Below the pieces are notes generated by a model, which searched no databases, had not been told where the DNA came from, and saw nothing but the letters and a program-made list of their open reading frames with translations. Made by a program: the position numbers and the translations under genes. Shown here piece by piece: positions 7,383 through 18,372 of a DNA stretch of 64,000 bases. The DNA is from Aeromonas rivipollensis (lineage in GTDB: Bacteria > Pseudomonadota > Gammaproteobacteria > Enterobacterales > Aeromonadaceae): assembly GCF_037811135.1 (NCBI RefSeq), contig NZ_CP149130.1, forward strand, positions 633,001-697,000. The letters run 5' to 3'. How positions within the stretch are numbered: position 1 is the first letter of the stretch; each line of letters begins with the position of its first letter.

Positions 7383-10016
7383 TCAACCCGTGTTGCGCAT
7401 GCCTGCGGCTATGCCGGCTATGGTGACCATCAGCGCCTGATCCAGCTCGGGGTGCAGGGTCTCCGGGTTCTTGCGCGAGCGACCAAGCAGCTCGACCTGC
7501 AGCACGTTGAGCGGGTCTGTGTAGGGGTTGCGCAGCTTGATGGACTCCTTGATCCAGGGCTGGTCGTCCAGCAGGTCACCCTGCGGGCGCAGCTCCAGCA
7601 CCACCTGGATGGAGTCGGCAAGCTCCTGACGCAGCTGTTTGCCGAGGGCCCACAGCTCTTGCGGCACCAGACGGGTGTCGTAGTACTCCGCCAGCCAGAG
7701 GTCGGTCTTGAGGAACACCATCTCCAGCATTTCGAGGCGGGTGCGGAAGAAGGGCCACTGGCGGCTCATCTCGTCCAGCACGCTCTTCTGGCCGTCATCT
7801 ATGGCCTGCTGCAGCCCCTTGTGGGCACCGAGCCAGGCTGGCAGCATCAGCCGGTTCTGGGTCCAGGCGAAGATCCAGGGGATGGCACGCAGGCTCTCGA
7901 CACCGCCGTTGGGCTTGCGCTTGGCGGGACGGGAACCGAGGGGCAGCTTGCCGAGTTCCATCTCCGGGGTAGCGGCGCGGAAGTAGGGCACGAAGTCCGG
8001 GTGGCCGCGCACTATGCTGCGGTAGTGATCGCAGGAGACGGTAGCCAGCTGCTCCATCACGGCGCGCCAGCACTCCTTGGGCTTGGGCGGCGGCAGCAGG
8101 TTCCCCTCCAGCACGGCGCTGGTGTAGAGGTTCAGGCTGTGGATGGCCACCTTGGGCAGGCCGAACTTGAAGCGGATCATCTCCCCCTGTTCGGTGACCC
8201 GCAGGCCACCGCGCAGGGATCCCGGCGGTTGGGACAGGATCGCCTGATGGGCGGGGGCGCCGCCGCGACCGACGGTGCCGCCACGGCCATGGAACAGGGT
8301 GAGGCGGATGTTGTTGGCTTCAGCCAGCCCCACCAGGGATTCCATGGCGGCGTACTGGGCCCAGCCGGCGGCCATCATGCCCGCGTCCTTGGCGGAATCC
8401 GAGTAGCCGATCATCACGTACTGGCGACCCTGGATGTAGCCGCGATACCAGTCCACCGACAGCAGGCGATCCATCACGGCGGTGCCCGCCATCAGGTCTT
8501 CCTGGGTCTCGAACAGCGGTGCGACCGGCATGCGGAACTTGCAGCCGGCTTCCTTCAGCAGCAGCTGCACCGCCAGGACGTCAGAGGGGGCGCCGGCCAT
8601 GGAGATGATGTAGATGCCGAACGCATCGGGGTCGTGACCGGCGATCACCCGGCAGGTATCTATGGTCTCGCGGGTCTCGTCGCTCGGTGCCCAGTCGGTG
8701 GGGATCAGCGGGCGGCGGGAGTTCAGTTCGTTGAGCAGGAAGGCCTGCTTGTCGTCCTCGCTCCACTCGGCGTAGTCCCCCATGCCGAGGTAGCGGGTCA
8801 GCTCGGAGAAGACCTGACCGTGACGCTCACCATCCTGGCGGATGTCCAGCTTGACCAGATGGATGCCGAAGCAGGCCAGTTTGCGCAGCACATCCAGCAG
8901 CATGCCATCGGCGATGTTGCCCATGCCGCAGGCGTGCAGAGAGTGGTAGCAGAGTTCCAGCGGCTCGCGCAGCTGGGCCGTGGTCTTGATGAGATCGCGG
9001 CTCTCGCTCGCCTGACCCTGCACCTTGGCGGTGAGGAACTCCTGGGTCTCGCGCAGCGCTTCGCGCAGCTCGCGCACCAGGGCGCGGTAGGGCTCGGGGT
9101 TGTCACCGACCCGGGCGCGCAGGGCCTCGGTACAGTCGGCCATGGAGAGCTCGGAGGTGAGCTCCTTGATGTCCTTGTAGAACAGGTTGACCGCCATCCA
9201 GCGGCCCAGCTCCAGCACCTCGGCGGTCACCTTGGCGGTGACGAAGGGGTTGCCATCGCGGTCACCGCCCATCCAGGAGGTGAACTTGACCGGCGCGGCA
9301 TCCAGCGGCAGCCGCACACCCAGGTGGTGTTGCAGACGCTCGTCCAGATTGCGCATGAATTCGGGAATGGCCGGCCACAGGCTGTTTTCCACCACGGCGA
9401 AGCCCCACTTGGCTTCGTCCACCGGGGTCGGGCGCTGTTCGCGGATCTCGTTGGTGTGCCAGGCCTGATTGACCAGCTGTTCGATGCGATTGAGGATCTT
9501 GTCCCGCTCGCGGGGCAGCAGATCGGAGAGCTCCAGCGCTTCCAGGCAGTCGTTGAGCTGGACATGCTTGTGGATCAGGGTACGACGGGTCACCTCTGTG
9601 GGGTGAGCGGTCAGCACCAGATCGATGTCCAGCTCGCGCACCGCCTGGATGATGGCCTCCTGGGAGAGGTTGGATGCCTTGAGCTTGGCGAACATCTGCT
9701 CAAGCGGGTCCGGCGTGCACTCCTGCTCTTCGCAGCGACGGGAGATGGTGTGGAACTGCTCCGCCACGTTGGCCAGATTGAGGAACTGGCTGAAGGCGCG
9801 GGCCACCGGCAGCAGCTCGTCATCGGAGAGGGTACGCAGGGTCTCGAGCAGGCGTTCCCGGTCTGTCTCGTTGCCCTTGCGGGAGGACTTGGCCAGTTGA
9901 CGAATGGTCTCAATCTTGTCGAGGAAGGCTTGACCCTGATGATCCTTGATGGATTTACCCAGCAGTTGGCCCAACATGCCTACGTTGGCCCGTAGTGCGG
10001 CGTACTTTTCGTTCAT
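7383..10016 (-). CDS. ppc: phosphoenolpyruvate carboxylase
   Basis: 877 residues, the usual length. It carboxylates phosphoenolpyruvate with bicarbonate to oxaloacetate, refilling the TCA cycle. The catalytic histidine region [18 protein letters not shown] is at ~133-150, the second signature [18 protein letters not shown] and the glycine-rich [20 protein letters not shown] follow in the C-terminal half, and the chain ends GMRNTG, the conserved C-terminal asparagine-threonine-glycine that enters the active site. ATG 10016 follows AAGGATG. It lies downstream of argE in the same direction but across a 216-bp gap with its own promoter candidate, so it is probably a separate unit. Confidence 0.98.
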   Translation of the reverse strand: MNEKYAALRANVGMLGQLLGKSIKDHQGQAFLDKIETIRQLAKSSRKGNETDRERLLETLRTLSDDELLPVARAFSQFLNLANVAEQFHTISRRCEEQECTPDPLEQMFAKLKASNLSQEAIIQAVRELDIDLVLTAHPTEVTRRTLIHKHVQLNDCLEALELSDLLPRERDKILNRIEQLVNQAWHTNEIREQRPTPVDEAKWGFAVVENSLWPAIPEFMRNLDERLQHHLGVRLPLDAAPVKFTSWMGGDRDGNPFVTAKVTAEVLELGRWMAVNLFYKDIKELTSELSMADCTEALRARVGDNPEPYRALVRELREALRETQEFLTAKVQGQASESRDLIKTTAQLREPLELCYHSLHACGMGNIADGMLLDVLRKLACFGIHLVKLDIRQDGERHGQVFSELTRYLGMGDYAEWSEDDKQAFLLNELNSRRPLIPTDWAPSDETRETIDTCRVIAGHDPDAFGIYIISMAGAPSDVLAVQLLLKEAGCKFRMPVAPLFETQEDLMAGTAVMDRLLSVDWYRGYIQGRQYVMIGYSDSAKDAGMMAAGWAQYAAMESLVGLAEANNIRLTLFHGRGGTVGRGGAPAHQAILSQPPGSLRGGLRVTEQGEMIRFKFGLPKVAIHSLNLYTSAVLEGNLLPPPKPKECWRAVMEQLATVSCDHYRSIVRGHPDFVPYFRAATPEMELGKLPLGSRPAKRKPNGGVESLRAIPWIFAWTQNRLMLPAWLGAHKGLQQAIDDGQKSVLDEMSRQWPFFRTRLEMLEMVFLKTDLWLAEYYDTRLVPQELWALGKQLRQELADSIQVVLELRPQGDLLDDQPWIKESIKLRNPYTDPLNVLQVELLGRSRKNPETLHPELDQALMVTIAGIAAGMRNTG

Positions 10017-10117
10017 TCCACATCCTTATTTTTGTTGGTGCCCCTTGACCTTCCGGGGGGAGAGGCAGCCTCACTTATTGTTGTGCGATTACAACATATG
10101 CTCCGTCATCTTAGGGG

Positions 10118-10150
10118 GACAATCTACCCAGATTGTCTGCGCAAGGTCAA
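10118..10150 (-). promoter_or_regulatory. candidate ppc promoter overlapped by a dyad
   Basis: On the minus strand, TTGACC (10145-10150) and TAGATT (10121-10126) are separated by 18 bases, a plausible sigma-70 pair. A perfect 8-bp inverted repeat (10118-10125 with 10130-10137) covers the -10 element, so it could be an operator or the stem of an argE terminator; no T-run follows. A weaker TGTTGT/ACAACA dyad lies at about 10080-10096. Confidence 0.4.
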
Positions 10151-10232
10151 ATAACAAGCCGATTCAGAACATGTATTTCCCTCACCTGTCCCTGGGCGGC
10201 TTGTCATGTAACTTACTTACATTCCCGTCGAG

Positions 10233-11378
10233 CTAGACGCAGAAACGCCGGATCAGGTGCTGCAGCACCGCCGTGGTCGGTTTGACGAACGACAGATCCA
10301 GATACTCGTCCGGCTGATGGGCCTGGGTGATATGGCCCGGGCCCATCACTATTGTCTGGCATCCCAGCTGCTGGATAAAGGGGGCCTCGGTGCAATAGTT
10401 CACGGACTCGGCGGCGCGGCCACTCGCCTTCTCGGCTTCACGTACCAGATCTGAGCCATCCTCGCAGGCATAGGCCGGGATGGGTTCGTGCAGGTGCTGC
10501 AGGTGCAGGCAACCCGGCTGGTGGATTTCGATGGGAGAGAGCGCCTCTTTCAGCATGCCCATCAGCTCATCCGGCCCAACTTGCGGGGTGGGCCTCATGT
10601 CGATGTGCAGCTCGCAGCAGCCGCAGATGCGGTTCGGGCTGTCGCCCCCCTGGATGTAGCCCAGGTTCAGGGTGGGTTGCGGCACGGCAAAGCGGTGGTC
10701 GGCGTAGCGCTCCTTGAGATCCCGCTGCAGCTTGAGCACCTGGCCCATGGCTTTGTGCATGATCTCCATGGCGTTGACCCCGTTGGCGGGATCCGAGCTG
10801 TGGCCGCTCTTGCCCGTGATGCGGATCGCCTCCGACATGTGGCCCTTGTGAGCCACCACGGGCACCAGGCCGGTGGGCTCACCTATCACCGCATAGTCGG
10901 GTTTGATCTCGGCGGCCGCGGCGATGGCACGGGCCCCCGCCATGGTGGTCTCCTCGTCGGCTGTGGCCAGGATGCGCAGCGGCTTGCGGAGCGTCTTGAG
11001 ATCGACCTCCTTGAGCGCTTCCACTATGAAGGCGAAGAAGCCCTTCATGTCGATGGTGCCGAGCCCGTACAGGCGGTTGCCCTCCTCGGTCACCTTGAAG
11101 GGATCCTTGCTCCAGCCCCCCTCGTCGAAGGGCACAGTATCGGTGTGGCCCGCCAGCAGCAGGCCGCCTTCCCCCTGGCCATAGGTTGCCACCAGGTTGA
11201 ACTTGCCCGGCAGATCGGGCAGCGCCGTCACCTCGCACTGGAAACCCAACTGGCCGAACCAGTCGGCCAGCAGCCGGATCACCGCCTCATTGCTCTGATC
11301 CCAGCGGGGATCCGTGCTGCTGATAGAGGGAATCGCAATAATATTCTTATAAAGTGAAAAAAAATCCAGATTGGCCAT
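10233..11378 (-). CDS. argE: acetylornithine deacetylase
   Basis: 381 residues, M20 metallopeptidase family. It removes acetate from N-acetylornithine to give ornithine, the fifth step of linear arginine synthesis. Zinc-binding landmarks: [16 protein letters not shown] (histidine and the aspartate two residues later), [10 protein letters not shown] (catalytic glutamate) and the C-terminal [14 protein letters not shown] histidine. ATG 11378 was chosen for the AAGGAGCAGCTG site; an upstream in-frame ATG gives an N-terminus without similarity. Divergent from argC, as in Vibrionaceae and enterics, so both share one control region. Confidence 0.96.
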   Translation of the reverse strand: MANLDFFSLYKNIIAIPSISSTDPRWDQSNEAVIRLLADWFGQLGFQCEVTALPDLPGKFNLVATYGQGEGGLLLAGHTDTVPFDEGGWSKDPFKVTEEGNRLYGLGTIDMKGFFAFIVEALKEVDLKTLRKPLRILATADEETTMAGARAIAAAAEIKPDYAVIGEPTGLVPVVAHKGHMSEAIRITGKSGHSSDPANGVNAMEIMHKAMGQVLKLQRDLKERYADHRFAVPQPTLNLGYIQGGDSPNRICGCCELHIDMRPTPQVGPDELMGMLKEALSPIEIHQPGCLHLQHLHEPIPAYACEDGSDLVREAEKASGRAAESVNYCTEAPFIQQLGCQTIVMGPGHITQAHQPDEYLDLSFVKPTTAVLQHLIRRFCV

Positions 11379-11639
11379 CAGCTGCTCCTTGCGTCCCCGG
11401 AGTGTTTCTGTTAGAAAATACAAATGCAAAGTGAGTGCATGAATATTCTGTTCGAGCGCTCATCAACAAGGCTTCTAGTTGTAAGGGAAAGTTAATGTTC
11501 TGTCACCTGATCTGTAACCGACGACGCATATCCGCCTGAATTGCCCCTCCGCACTCGTTGCATCTAAGGGGCGATAGCCGACCCCTTGCACCGCAGCACC
11601 ACGCTGTGAATTTCGAACCCAGACTTGGAATACTCAAAC
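11379..11639. promoter_or_regulatory. argE-argC divergent control region
   Basis: This 261-bp gap should hold the promoters and ArgR sites of both arginine units. Two segments resemble half or full ARG boxes: 11413-11430, which on the minus strand reads TTTGCATTTGTATTTTCT, and 11438-11455, containing the palindrome GAATATTC. Their centres are about 25 bp apart, slightly more than the spacing familiar in E. coli. The boxes are imperfect. The remaining part (11460-11625) shows nothing I can assign. Confidence 0.4.
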
Positions 11640-12647
11640 ATGCTCAATACCGTTATCGTCGGTGCCAGTGGCTACGCGGGGGCCGAACTGGCCGCACTGG
11701 TCCAGAACCATCCAGAGCTCAAGCTGTTCGGCCTCTATGTGTCGGCCGGCAGCCAGGACGCACACAAGCGTTTCTCTTCTCTACATCCCCAGTGGGTCGG
11801 TGAGCTGGATCAGCCGCTGCTGCCGCTGGACGAGGACGGCATGACCCGGATCCTGACCCAGGCCGATCTGGTGCTGCTGGCCACCGCCCACGAGGTGAGC
11901 GCCGAGCTCGCCCCCAAGTTTCTGGCCAAGGGGCTGCCGGTGTTCGATCTCTCCGGTGCCTTCCGGGTCAAGGATCAGGGGTTCTACTCCTCCTTCTACG
12001 GCTTCACCCACGAGAGCGAGCAGTGGCTGGAACAGGCCGTCTACGGTCTGGCTGAGTGGAATGCCGATGCCATTGCCGCCGCCCGGCTGATTGCGGTGCC
12101 CGGCTGCTACCCGACCGCGTCGCTCTGCGCCCTCAAGCCGCTGCAGCAGGCCGGTCTGATTGCCGAGGGATGGCAGCCCATCATCAACGCTGTGTCCGGC
12201 GTCTCCGGGGCCGGTCGCAAGGCCGCCATCAACACCAGTTTCTGCGAAGTGAGCCTGAGCCCCTACGGCACCTTCAATCACAGACACCAGCCGGAGATCA
12301 GCCACCACCTCGGCAAGGGGGTGCTGTTCCAGCCCCACCTTGGCAACTATGTGCGGGGCATACTGGCCACCATCTATGTGCAACTAGCGGATGGCGTGAC
12401 GCAGACCCAGGTGGATCAAGCCTATCTCAAGGCCTATGAAGGCAAGCCCCTGGTGCGCCTCACCGGCCAGATGCCCTCCATACGTGGCGTGGCCAATACC
12501 CCTTACTGCGACCTCGCCTGGCAGCAGCAGGGCAACATGCTGGTGGTGGTCTCCGCCATCGACAACCTGCTCAAGGGTGCCGCCTCCCAGGCTATGCAGT
12601 GCATAAATATCAAGTTTGGTTTTGAACCGGCCACCGGCCTGATTTAA
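11640..12647 (+). CDS. argC: N-acetyl-gamma-glutamyl-phosphate reductase
   Basis: 335 residues. It reduces N-acetylglutamyl phosphate to the semialdehyde with NADPH, step three of arginine synthesis. The N-terminal Rossmann loop [16 protein letters not shown], the catalytic cysteine in [17 protein letters not shown], and the histidine-rich [12 protein letters not shown] near the substrate site are all present. ATG 11640 was preferred to an in-frame TTG five codons upstream. First gene of argCBFGH, 23 bp before argB. Confidence 0.97.
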   Translation: MLNTVIVGASGYAGAELAALVQNHPELKLFGLYVSAGSQDAHKRFSSLHPQWVGELDQPLLPLDEDGMTRILTQADLVLLATAHEVSAELAPKFLAKGLPVFDLSGAFRVKDQGFYSSFYGFTHESEQWLEQAVYGLAEWNADAIAAARLIAVPGCYPTASLCALKPLQQAGLIAEGWQPIINAVSGVSGAGRKAAINTSFCEVSLSPYGTFNHRHQPEISHHLGKGVLFQPHLGNYVRGILATIYVQLADGVTQTQVDQAYLKAYEGKPLVRLTGQMPSIRGVANTPYCDLAWQQQGNMLVVVSAIDNLLKGAASQAMQCINIKFGFEPATGLI

Positions 12648-12670
12648 CGCTTTAAGGAAGGATCGAGAAG

Positions 12671-13450
12671 ATGGACAAGCAGACGCTGGTAATCAAGTTG
12701 GGTGGTGCCCTGATCGAGAACGACGAGGCCCTGACCGCCCTGTTCGCTACCCTGAAAACCTTCCTGGACGATCAGCACCGTCCCCTGGTGCTGGTGCACG
12801 GTGGTGGCTGCCTGGTGGATGACCTGCTCAAGGGGCTGGGGATGACCTCCACCAAGAAGAACGGCCTGCGGGTCACCCCGTTCGAGCAGATCCCCTTCAT
12901 CGCCGGGGCCCTGGCGGGCACGGCGAACAAGATGATGATGGCCAAGGCCATCGCCACCGGCATCCCTGCGGTGGGTCTCTGTCTCGCCGACGGCGGCCTC
13001 TGCCAGGTGACCCAGCTCGACCCGGATCTCGGCGCCGTCGGTGACTGCCAGCCGGGCAACCCGGCGCTGGTGGCTGGTATCCTGGGGCAGGGCTTCCTGC
13101 CGGTAGTGAGCTCCATCGGCATCACCGCAGATGGCCAGCTGATGAACGTTAATGCGGATCAGGCGGCCACCGCCATTGCCGAGGCTCTGGGCGCCGATCT
13201 GGTGATGCTCTCCGACGTGAGTGGCATTCTGGATGGCAAGGGCAAGCTGGTGCCGCAACTGGACAAGCAGAGCGCGCTGGACCTGATGGAGAAGGGCGTT
13301 ATTACGGACGGCATGGCGGTCAAGGTGAAGGCCGCACTGCACGCCGCAGAGACCCTGGGCAAACCTGTCTGTGTCGCCAGCTGGCGCTACCAGGATCAAC
13401 TGCTCAAGCTGCTGGCGGGCGGCGCCGTCGGCACCCAAGTCACCCTCTAA
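12671..13450 (+). CDS. argB: acetylglutamate kinase
   Basis: 259 residues, amino acid kinase family. It phosphorylates N-acetylglutamate, step two of the pathway. The ATP-binding start [11 protein letters not shown], the [20 protein letters not shown] substrate loop, and the C-terminal [20 protein letters not shown] and [10 protein letters not shown] segments match the family. The length fits the short, arginine-insensitive enterobacterial-type enzyme, without the N-terminal helix of the feedback-inhibited hexamers. ATG 12671 has an AAGGAAGGA site. Arginine control is therefore expected at transcription and at an acetylglutamate synthase not in this window. Confidence 0.97.
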   Translation: MDKQTLVIKLGGALIENDEALTALFATLKTFLDDQHRPLVLVHGGGCLVDDLLKGLGMTSTKKNGLRVTPFEQIPFIAGALAGTANKMMMAKAIATGIPAVGLCLADGGLCQVTQLDPDLGAVGDCQPGNPALVAGILGQGFLPVVSSIGITADGQLMNVNADQAATAIAEALGADLVMLSDVSGILDGKGKLVPQLDKQSALDLMEKGVITDGMAVKVKAALHAAETLGKPVCVASWRYQDQLLKLLAGGAVGTQVTL

Positions 13451-13475
13451 CCCTGGCCGGAAAAAGGAACATCCG

Positions 13476-14387
13476 ATGCAACATCTTCTGAAAGACAGCG
13501 ACTTGAGCAAGGCACAGATCGAGGCGCTGATCGCCCTCGGCAAATCGGTCAAGGCCGATCCGAAGAAGTACGGCCAGGCCCTGGCGGGCAAGAGCGTGGT
13601 CACCCTGTTCGAGAAGCCGTCCCTGCGCACCCGGGTCACCTTCGACATCGGCATCGCCCGGCTCGGCGGTCACAGCGTCTACCTGGATCAGCAGAACGGC
13701 GCGCTCGGCAAGCGGGAATCGGTGAAGGATTTCGCCGCCAACCTGTCCCGCTGGTGTGACGCCATCGTCGCCCGGGTGTTCGATCACCAGACCCTGGTCG
13801 AGCTGGCTGAGCATGGCTCCGTGCCGGTGGTGAACAGCCTGTGCAACCTCTACCACCCCTGCCAGGGGCTGGCGGACTTCATGACCATTGCCGAGCACTA
13901 CAGCGATCTCTCCAAGGTGAAGCTGGCCTACCTCGGCGATGGCAACAACGTCAGCCACTCCCTGCTGCTGCTGGGGGCGACGCTTGGCACCGACGTGACC
14001 CTGGTCTGCCCCAAGGGCCATGGCCCGGACACCCAGATCTTCCTGCAGGCCCAGGCGCTGGCGGCGCAGTCCGGTGCCCACATCAATATCAGCGATGACG
14101 TGGGCGCCATCGAAGGCTTTGACGTGGTTTATACCGACACCTGGGTCTCCATGGGTGACAACACACCAATGGAGCAGGTAAAAGATATCTTCATGCCTTA
14201 TCAGATCAACCAGGCCCTGCTCGATCGCACCGGCATCCAGCATGTGCTGCATTGCCAGCCGGCGCACCGGGAGCTGGAGATCACCTCGGAGGTCATGGAC
14301 GGACCAGCCTCCCTCATCATGGATGAGGCAGAAAACCGGATGCATATCCAGAATGCCGTGCTGCTGACCCTGCTAGGTCATAAATAA
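13476..14387 (+). CDS. argF: ornithine carbamoyltransferase
   Basis: 303 residues. It joins carbamoyl phosphate and ornithine to citrulline. The carbamoyl-phosphate loop reads KPSLRTR rather than the common STRTR, and the later motif is HCQPAHR instead of HCLPAHR; HPCQ (residues ~126-129) and the ornithine-specific DTWVSMGD loop are normal. I therefore keep ornithine as substrate rather than acetylornithine, also because argE is present. ATG 13476 follows AAAAAGGAA. The gene sits between argB and argG with short gaps, in one operon. Confidence 0.94.
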   Translation: MQHLLKDSDLSKAQIEALIALGKSVKADPKKYGQALAGKSVVTLFEKPSLRTRVTFDIGIARLGGHSVYLDQQNGALGKRESVKDFAANLSRWCDAIVARVFDHQTLVELAEHGSVPVVNSLCNLYHPCQGLADFMTIAEHYSDLSKVKLAYLGDGNNVSHSLLLLGATLGTDVTLVCPKGHGPDTQIFLQAQALAAQSGAHINISDDVGAIEGFDVVYTDTWVSMGDNTPMEQVKDIFMPYQINQALLDRTGIQHVLHCQPAHRELEITSEVMDGPASLIMDEAENRMHIQNAVLLTLLGHK

Positions 14388-14441
14388 GCCGGCGACCGAC
14401 CCTGAATCACAACCTTATCGAATCATCACGGAGAGAAGTAA

Positions 14442-15677
14442 ATGAGCGGAATCAACAAGATCGTACTGGCTTACTCGGGCGGACTGGATACCTCGGCCAT
14501 CATTCCCTGGCTGAAGGAGAACTACGATGCGGAGATCATCGCCTTCGTCGCCGACGTCGGTCAGGAGCGTGACGATCTGGAAGGGATCGAGCAAAAAGCC
14601 ATCGCCTCCGGCGCCACCAAGTGCATCGTCAAGGATCTGCGGGAAGAGTTCGTCAAGGAGTACGTCTATCCGACCCTGAAGACCGGCGCCGTCTACGAAG
14701 GCACCTACCTGCTGGGTACCTCCATGGCCCGTCCCATCATCGCCAAGGCGATGGTGGAAGCGGCCCTGGCGGAAGGCGCCGACGCCATCTCCCACGGCTG
14801 TACCGGCAAGGGCAACGATCAGGTGCGTTTCGAAGGCGCCGTGGCCGCCCTGGCCCCGCAACTGAAGGTGATCGCCCCCTGGCGTCTGTGGGACATGCGT
14901 TCCCGGGAAGATCTGCTGGCCTATCTGGAAGCCCGCGACATCCCCTGCAAGGCAACCCTGAAGAAGATCTACAGCCGCGATGCCAACGCCTGGCACATCT
15001 CTACCGAGGGTGGCGAGCTGGAGAGCACCTGGAACGAGCCGTCCGAAGCGGTCTGGCAGTGGACTGTTTCTGCCGAGCAGGCACCGAACGAGCCGGAATT
15101 CGTCAAGCTGACCGTGGCCCAGGGTGAAGTGGTGGCGGTCGACGACCAGCCGCTGACCCCGCACCAGATCCTGATGACCCTGAACGAGCGTGCCGGCAAG
15201 CATGGCGTGGGCCGCATCGACATCACCGAGAACCGCATGGTGGGCATGAAGTCCCGTGGCTGCTACGAGACTCCGGGTGGCACCGTCATGGTGGCGGCAC
15301 TGCGCGCCGTGGAAGAGCTGGTACTGGACAGACCGACCCGCGCCTGGCGCGAGAAGCTGGGTGCCGAGTTCTCCCACCTGGTCTATGACGGTCGCTGGTT
15401 CACCCCGCTGTGCAAGGCCATTGTCGCCTCCGCCAACGCCATCGCCGAGGATCTCGACGGTGAAGTGGTGCTGAAGATGTACAAGGGCCAGGTCACGGCA
15501 GTGCAGAAGAAGTCGCCGAACAGCCTCTACTCCGAAGACTTCGCCACCTTCGGCGCCGACGAAGTGTACGACCAGAGCCACGCAGAAGGCTTTATCCGTC
15601 TCTACACCCTGGCGAGCCGGATCCGCGCCATGAAGGAGCAGCATCAGGCCATCGGCGGTGACCATACCCACGGTTGA
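14442..15677 (+). CDS. argG: argininosuccinate synthase
   Basis: 411 residues. It condenses citrulline and aspartate using ATP. The PP-loop at the N-terminus is [47 protein letters not shown] and [20 protein letters not shown] follow in the usual order. Length is near that of the ~400-residue type-1 enzymes, with a slightly longer histidine-containing tail (GGDHTHG). ATG 14442 has a GGAGAG site. A hairpin follows in the 208-bp gap before argH. Confidence 0.97.
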   Translation: MSGINKIVLAYSGGLDTSAIIPWLKENYDAEIIAFVADVGQERDDLEGIEQKAIASGATKCIVKDLREEFVKEYVYPTLKTGAVYEGTYLLGTSMARPIIAKAMVEAALAEGADAISHGCTGKGNDQVRFEGAVAALAPQLKVIAPWRLWDMRSREDLLAYLEARDIPCKATLKKIYSRDANAWHISTEGGELESTWNEPSEAVWQWTVSAEQAPNEPEFVKLTVAQGEVVAVDDQPLTPHQILMTLNERAGKHGVGRIDITENRMVGMKSRGCYETPGGTVMVAALRAVEELVLDRPTRAWREKLGAEFSHLVYDGRWFTPLCKAIVASANAIAEDLDGEVVLKMYKGQVTAVQKKSPNSLYSEDFATFGADEVYDQSHAEGFIRLYTLASRIRAMKEQHQAIGGDHTHG

Positions 15678-15705
15678 TCTGAAGACATGACCCGTTGATA
15701 CCGGT

Positions 15706-15724
15706 GAGGGGGCTTTGCCCCCTC
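15706..15724 (+). terminator. hairpin between argG and argH
   Basis: Perfect 8-bp GC-rich stem (15706-15713 with 15717-15724) and a three-base loop, followed by CTTTAT. It is short of a strong T-run and may reduce rather than stop transcription into argH. The rest of the 208-bp gap holds no ORF I can support. Confidence 0.55.
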
Positions 15725-15885
15725 CTTTATAAACGGCGCGTTGTACCTTCGCTCAGCACGGGGAGGGCGACGAGAGCGGCTGCGCCTTGGCCGCTTCTGT
15801 GAGATAACAGGCTCGCAGAAAAACAGGGCACGATTTCAGGCTCGGGGGCCAAAGCGCCACCGACAACGCATTCAAGGAGAGCAGT

Positions 15886-17271
15886 ATGGCACTTTGGGGT
15901 GGACGCTTCAGTCAGGGAGCCGATAGCAGGTTCAAGCAGTTCAACGATTCGCTGCGGTTCGATTACCGCCTGGCAGAGCAGGATATCCAGGGCTCCATGG
16001 CCTGGGCCAAGGCGCTGGTGAAGGTGGGCGTGTTGACCGCCGATGAGCAGGGCAAACTGCAGCAGGCGATGGAGGTGCTGCTCGCTTCGGTGCAGCAGGA
16101 TCCCCAGCAGATCCTGAGTTCGGATGCCGAAGACATCCACTCCTGGGTCGAGGGCAAGCTCATCGATGCCGTCGGCACCCTGGGCAAGAAGCTGCACACC
16201 GGCCGCTCGCGCAACGATCAGGTCGCCACCGACCTCAAACTCTGGTGCAAGGCCCAGGGCGAGCTGCTGCTCGGCTCCATCACGGCGCTGCAACAGGGGC
16301 TGGTCGCCTCAGCCCGTGCCAACCAGGCCGCGGTGCTGCCGGGTTACACCCACCTGCAACGGGCCCAGCCGGTCACCTTCGCCCACTGGGCGCTGGCCTA
16401 TGTGGAGATGCTGGAGCGGGATCACTCCCGTCTGCAGGATGCCCTGAAGCGCCTCGACACCAGCCCGCTCGGCTGCGGCGCCCTGGCGGGCACGGCGTAC
16501 GCCATCGACCGGGAAGCGCTGGCGCTGGACATGGGCTTCAGTGGCGCGACCCGCAACAGCCTGGATTCGGTCTCCGATCGGGATCACGTGGTTGAGCTGA
16601 TGCACGTGGCGTCGCTGTCCATGGCCCACCTGTCCCGCTTTGCCGAGGATCTTATCTTCTACAACACCGGCGAGGCGGGCTTCGTGGAGCTCTCCGATGC
16701 GGTCACCTCCGGCTCTTCCCTGATGCCCCAGAAGAAGAACCCGGACGCCCTTGAGCTCATTCGTGGCAAGACAGGCCGGGTGGTCGGCGCCCAGATGGGC
16801 ATGCTGATGAGCCTGAAGGCGCTGCCGCTGGCCTACAACAAGGACATGCAGGAAGACAAGGAAGGGCTGTTCGATGCCCTCGACACCTGGCACGATTGCC
16901 TCGACATGGCGGCCCTGGTGCTGATCGATCTGAAAGTGAATGGTGAGCGCACCAGGGCGGCGGCCCAGGGCGGTTACGCCAACGCCACCGAACTGGCGGA
17001 TTACCTGGTGGCCAAGGGGATCCCTTTCCGCGAGGCGCACCATATCGTCGGTGAAACCGTGGTCTACGCCATCAGTGTGAAGAAGCCGCTGGAGGAGCTC
17101 TCTTTACCTGAGTTCCAGCGCTTCAGCCCTGTGGTGGGGGAGGATGTCTATCCGAACCTGGAGCTGGAGGCGACCCTGGCCAAGCGGGTCGCCAAGGGCG
17201 GCGTCGCCCGCGAGCAGATAGACGCTGCGCTGGTCGCCGCCGAACAGTGGTTGGCCAAGCGCGCCAGCTGA
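15886..17271 (+). CDS. argH: argininosuccinate lyase
   Basis: 461 residues. It splits argininosuccinate to arginine and fumarate, the last step. The fumarase/aspartase superfamily signature [12 protein letters not shown] is intact at ~280-291, with the [13 protein letters not shown] loop (~105-117) and [13 protein letters not shown] (~150-162, catalytic histidine region). It is a plain ArgH; there is no fused acetyltransferase as in the argA-H fusions of some marine genera. ATG 15886 follows AAGGAGAGCAGT. Last gene of the arginine operon. Confidence 0.97.
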   Translation: MALWGGRFSQGADSRFKQFNDSLRFDYRLAEQDIQGSMAWAKALVKVGVLTADEQGKLQQAMEVLLASVQQDPQQILSSDAEDIHSWVEGKLIDAVGTLGKKLHTGRSRNDQVATDLKLWCKAQGELLLGSITALQQGLVASARANQAAVLPGYTHLQRAQPVTFAHWALAYVEMLERDHSRLQDALKRLDTSPLGCGALAGTAYAIDREALALDMGFSGATRNSLDSVSDRDHVVELMHVASLSMAHLSRFAEDLIFYNTGEAGFVELSDAVTSGSSLMPQKKNPDALELIRGKTGRVVGAQMGMLMSLKALPLAYNKDMQEDKEGLFDALDTWHDCLDMAALVLIDLKVNGERTRAAAQGGYANATELADYLVAKGIPFREAHHIVGETVVYAISVKKPLEELSLPEFQRFSPVVGEDVYPNLELEATLAKRVAKGGVAREQIDAALVAAEQWLAKRAS

Positions 17272-17299
17272 AATGCAGCGGCCAGGGCCCCATGAGCAG

Positions 17300-17330
17300 A
17301 AAACGGCAACCTCGGGGTTGCCGTTTTTTT
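17300..17330 (+). terminator. strong terminator after argH
   Basis: Perfect 12-bp stem (17300-17311 with 17316-17327) with a four-base loop and seven consecutive T. The arms start with A and end with T, so it could also serve the convergent LysR gene. Confidence 0.88.
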
Positions 17331-17385
17331 ATGTGCCCTATTGTGCGGGCGGGTCTGCGGCTATGCCAGCAAGGGTCGAGAGTCC

Positions 17386-18276
17386 TCAGCCCTTGCTGGC
17401 ACTGGCCTGATGCACGGCATCGGTGAGCAGGGCCTGCAACTGGTGCTCGGCCTCATTGGGTTCATTGCCCGCCCTCAGCAGGGCGATCCCCAGGGTGCCC
17501 GGCGATGGCAGCACATCGGTCAAGGGGGATAGGGTGGCTGGCATGCCTAGGGTGGAGCGCACCGTGAGCCCGAGCCCTGCCTGCAAGGCCGCCCAGATCC
17601 CCGCCAGACTCTGGCTGGTGAAGGCGATGCGCCAGGGGATCCCGGCCTCGTCGAGGGCCCGGATGGCCCGTGATCGCATCAGGCAGGGGGCATCGAAGAC
17701 CACCAGGGGCAGAGGCTCCCCCCTTGCCAGCAGAGGGGCGAGCCCCCAGTCCGGGTGTGCTATCCATTGCAGTGGCACCAGGTCGATGAGCCGGGCATCC
17801 ATGGCCTCATCTTGTGGCTGCCAGGTCAGGGCCATGTCGAGGCTGCCCTCCCTGATCCCCTTTGTCAGCGGCCCATTGCGATCGATGCGGGTCGTCATCC
17901 GCAGCCCGGGGTGCAGGCGACAGAAGGGCCCCAGCACAGCCGGCAGCAAAGACTCGCCAAAGTCCTCCTGTACTCCCAGCCTGATCTCTCCTTGCAGCAA
18001 CTCCCCCTTCAGGGCGCGCATGGTCTCGTCATTGAGATCCAGCAGCCTTTTCCCATACCCCAGCAGCAGCTCGCCCTGGGGGGTCGGGACCAGGTGGCGC
18101 CCGCTGCGAGCGACCAGCGCTGTGCCGCATTGCTGTTCGAGTTTTTTCAACTGGGCGCTGACTGCCGAGGTGGAGCGGCACAGTCGCTGCGCCGCCAGTG
18201 CAAAGCTGCCGCACTCCATGCCGACGACATAGCTGCGCAGGGCATCGAGATCCAGGTTCAGGGGAAGGGGTGTCAT
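17386..18276 (-). CDS. LysR-family transcriptional regulator
   Basis: 296 residues. The N-terminal helix-turn-helix is clear (LDALRSYVVGMECGSFALAA, then STSAVSAQLKKLEQQCGTAL), followed by a linker and a type-2 periplasmic-binding fold effector domain (~95-290). It is divergent from the decarboxylase-like/tautomerase/DUF4865 group and probably controls it; a perfect inverted repeat lies between them. ATG 18276 has a CAGGACA site. The inducer is unknown; an aromatic or unsaturated acid would fit the neighbouring enzyme families, but this is inference. Confidence 0.9.
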   Translation of the reverse strand: MTPLPLNLDLDALRSYVVGMECGSFALAAQRLCRSTSAVSAQLKKLEQQCGTALVARSGRHLVPTPQGELLLGYGKRLLDLNDETMRALKGELLQGEIRLGVQEDFGESLLPAVLGPFCRLHPGLRMTTRIDRNGPLTKGIREGSLDMALTWQPQDEAMDARLIDLVPLQWIAHPDWGLAPLLARGEPLPLVVFDAPCLMRSRAIRALDEAGIPWRIAFTSQSLAGIWAALQAGLGLTVRSTLGMPATLSPLTDVLPSPGTLGIALLRAGNEPNEAEHQLQALLTDAVHQASASKG

Positions 18277-18285
18277 AATTGTCCT

Positions 18286-18301
18286 GATAATTAGGATTAT
18301 C
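18286..18301. promoter_or_regulatory. perfect inverted repeat, probable LysR operator
   Basis: GATAAT and ATTATC arms (18286-18291 and 18296-18301) are separated by four bases. The dyad is 10 bp upstream of the LysR start and 72 bp upstream of the divergent cassette, a usual position for autoregulation plus activation. AT-rich sequence from 18302 to 18340 probably holds the cassette promoter. Confidence 0.5.
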
Positions 18302-18372
18302 GGTCTTTGATATTTCGATTTTCTAAATTGTAGCAGTGGGAGAGAGTGGCTTCACCATCCAAGGAGATTGCC

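Noticed and set aside
13476-14387. Acetylornithine carbamoyltransferase instead of ornithine carbamoyltransferase
   Set aside because: The ornithine-binding SMG loop is present and the pathway has argE; only two motif residues deviate.
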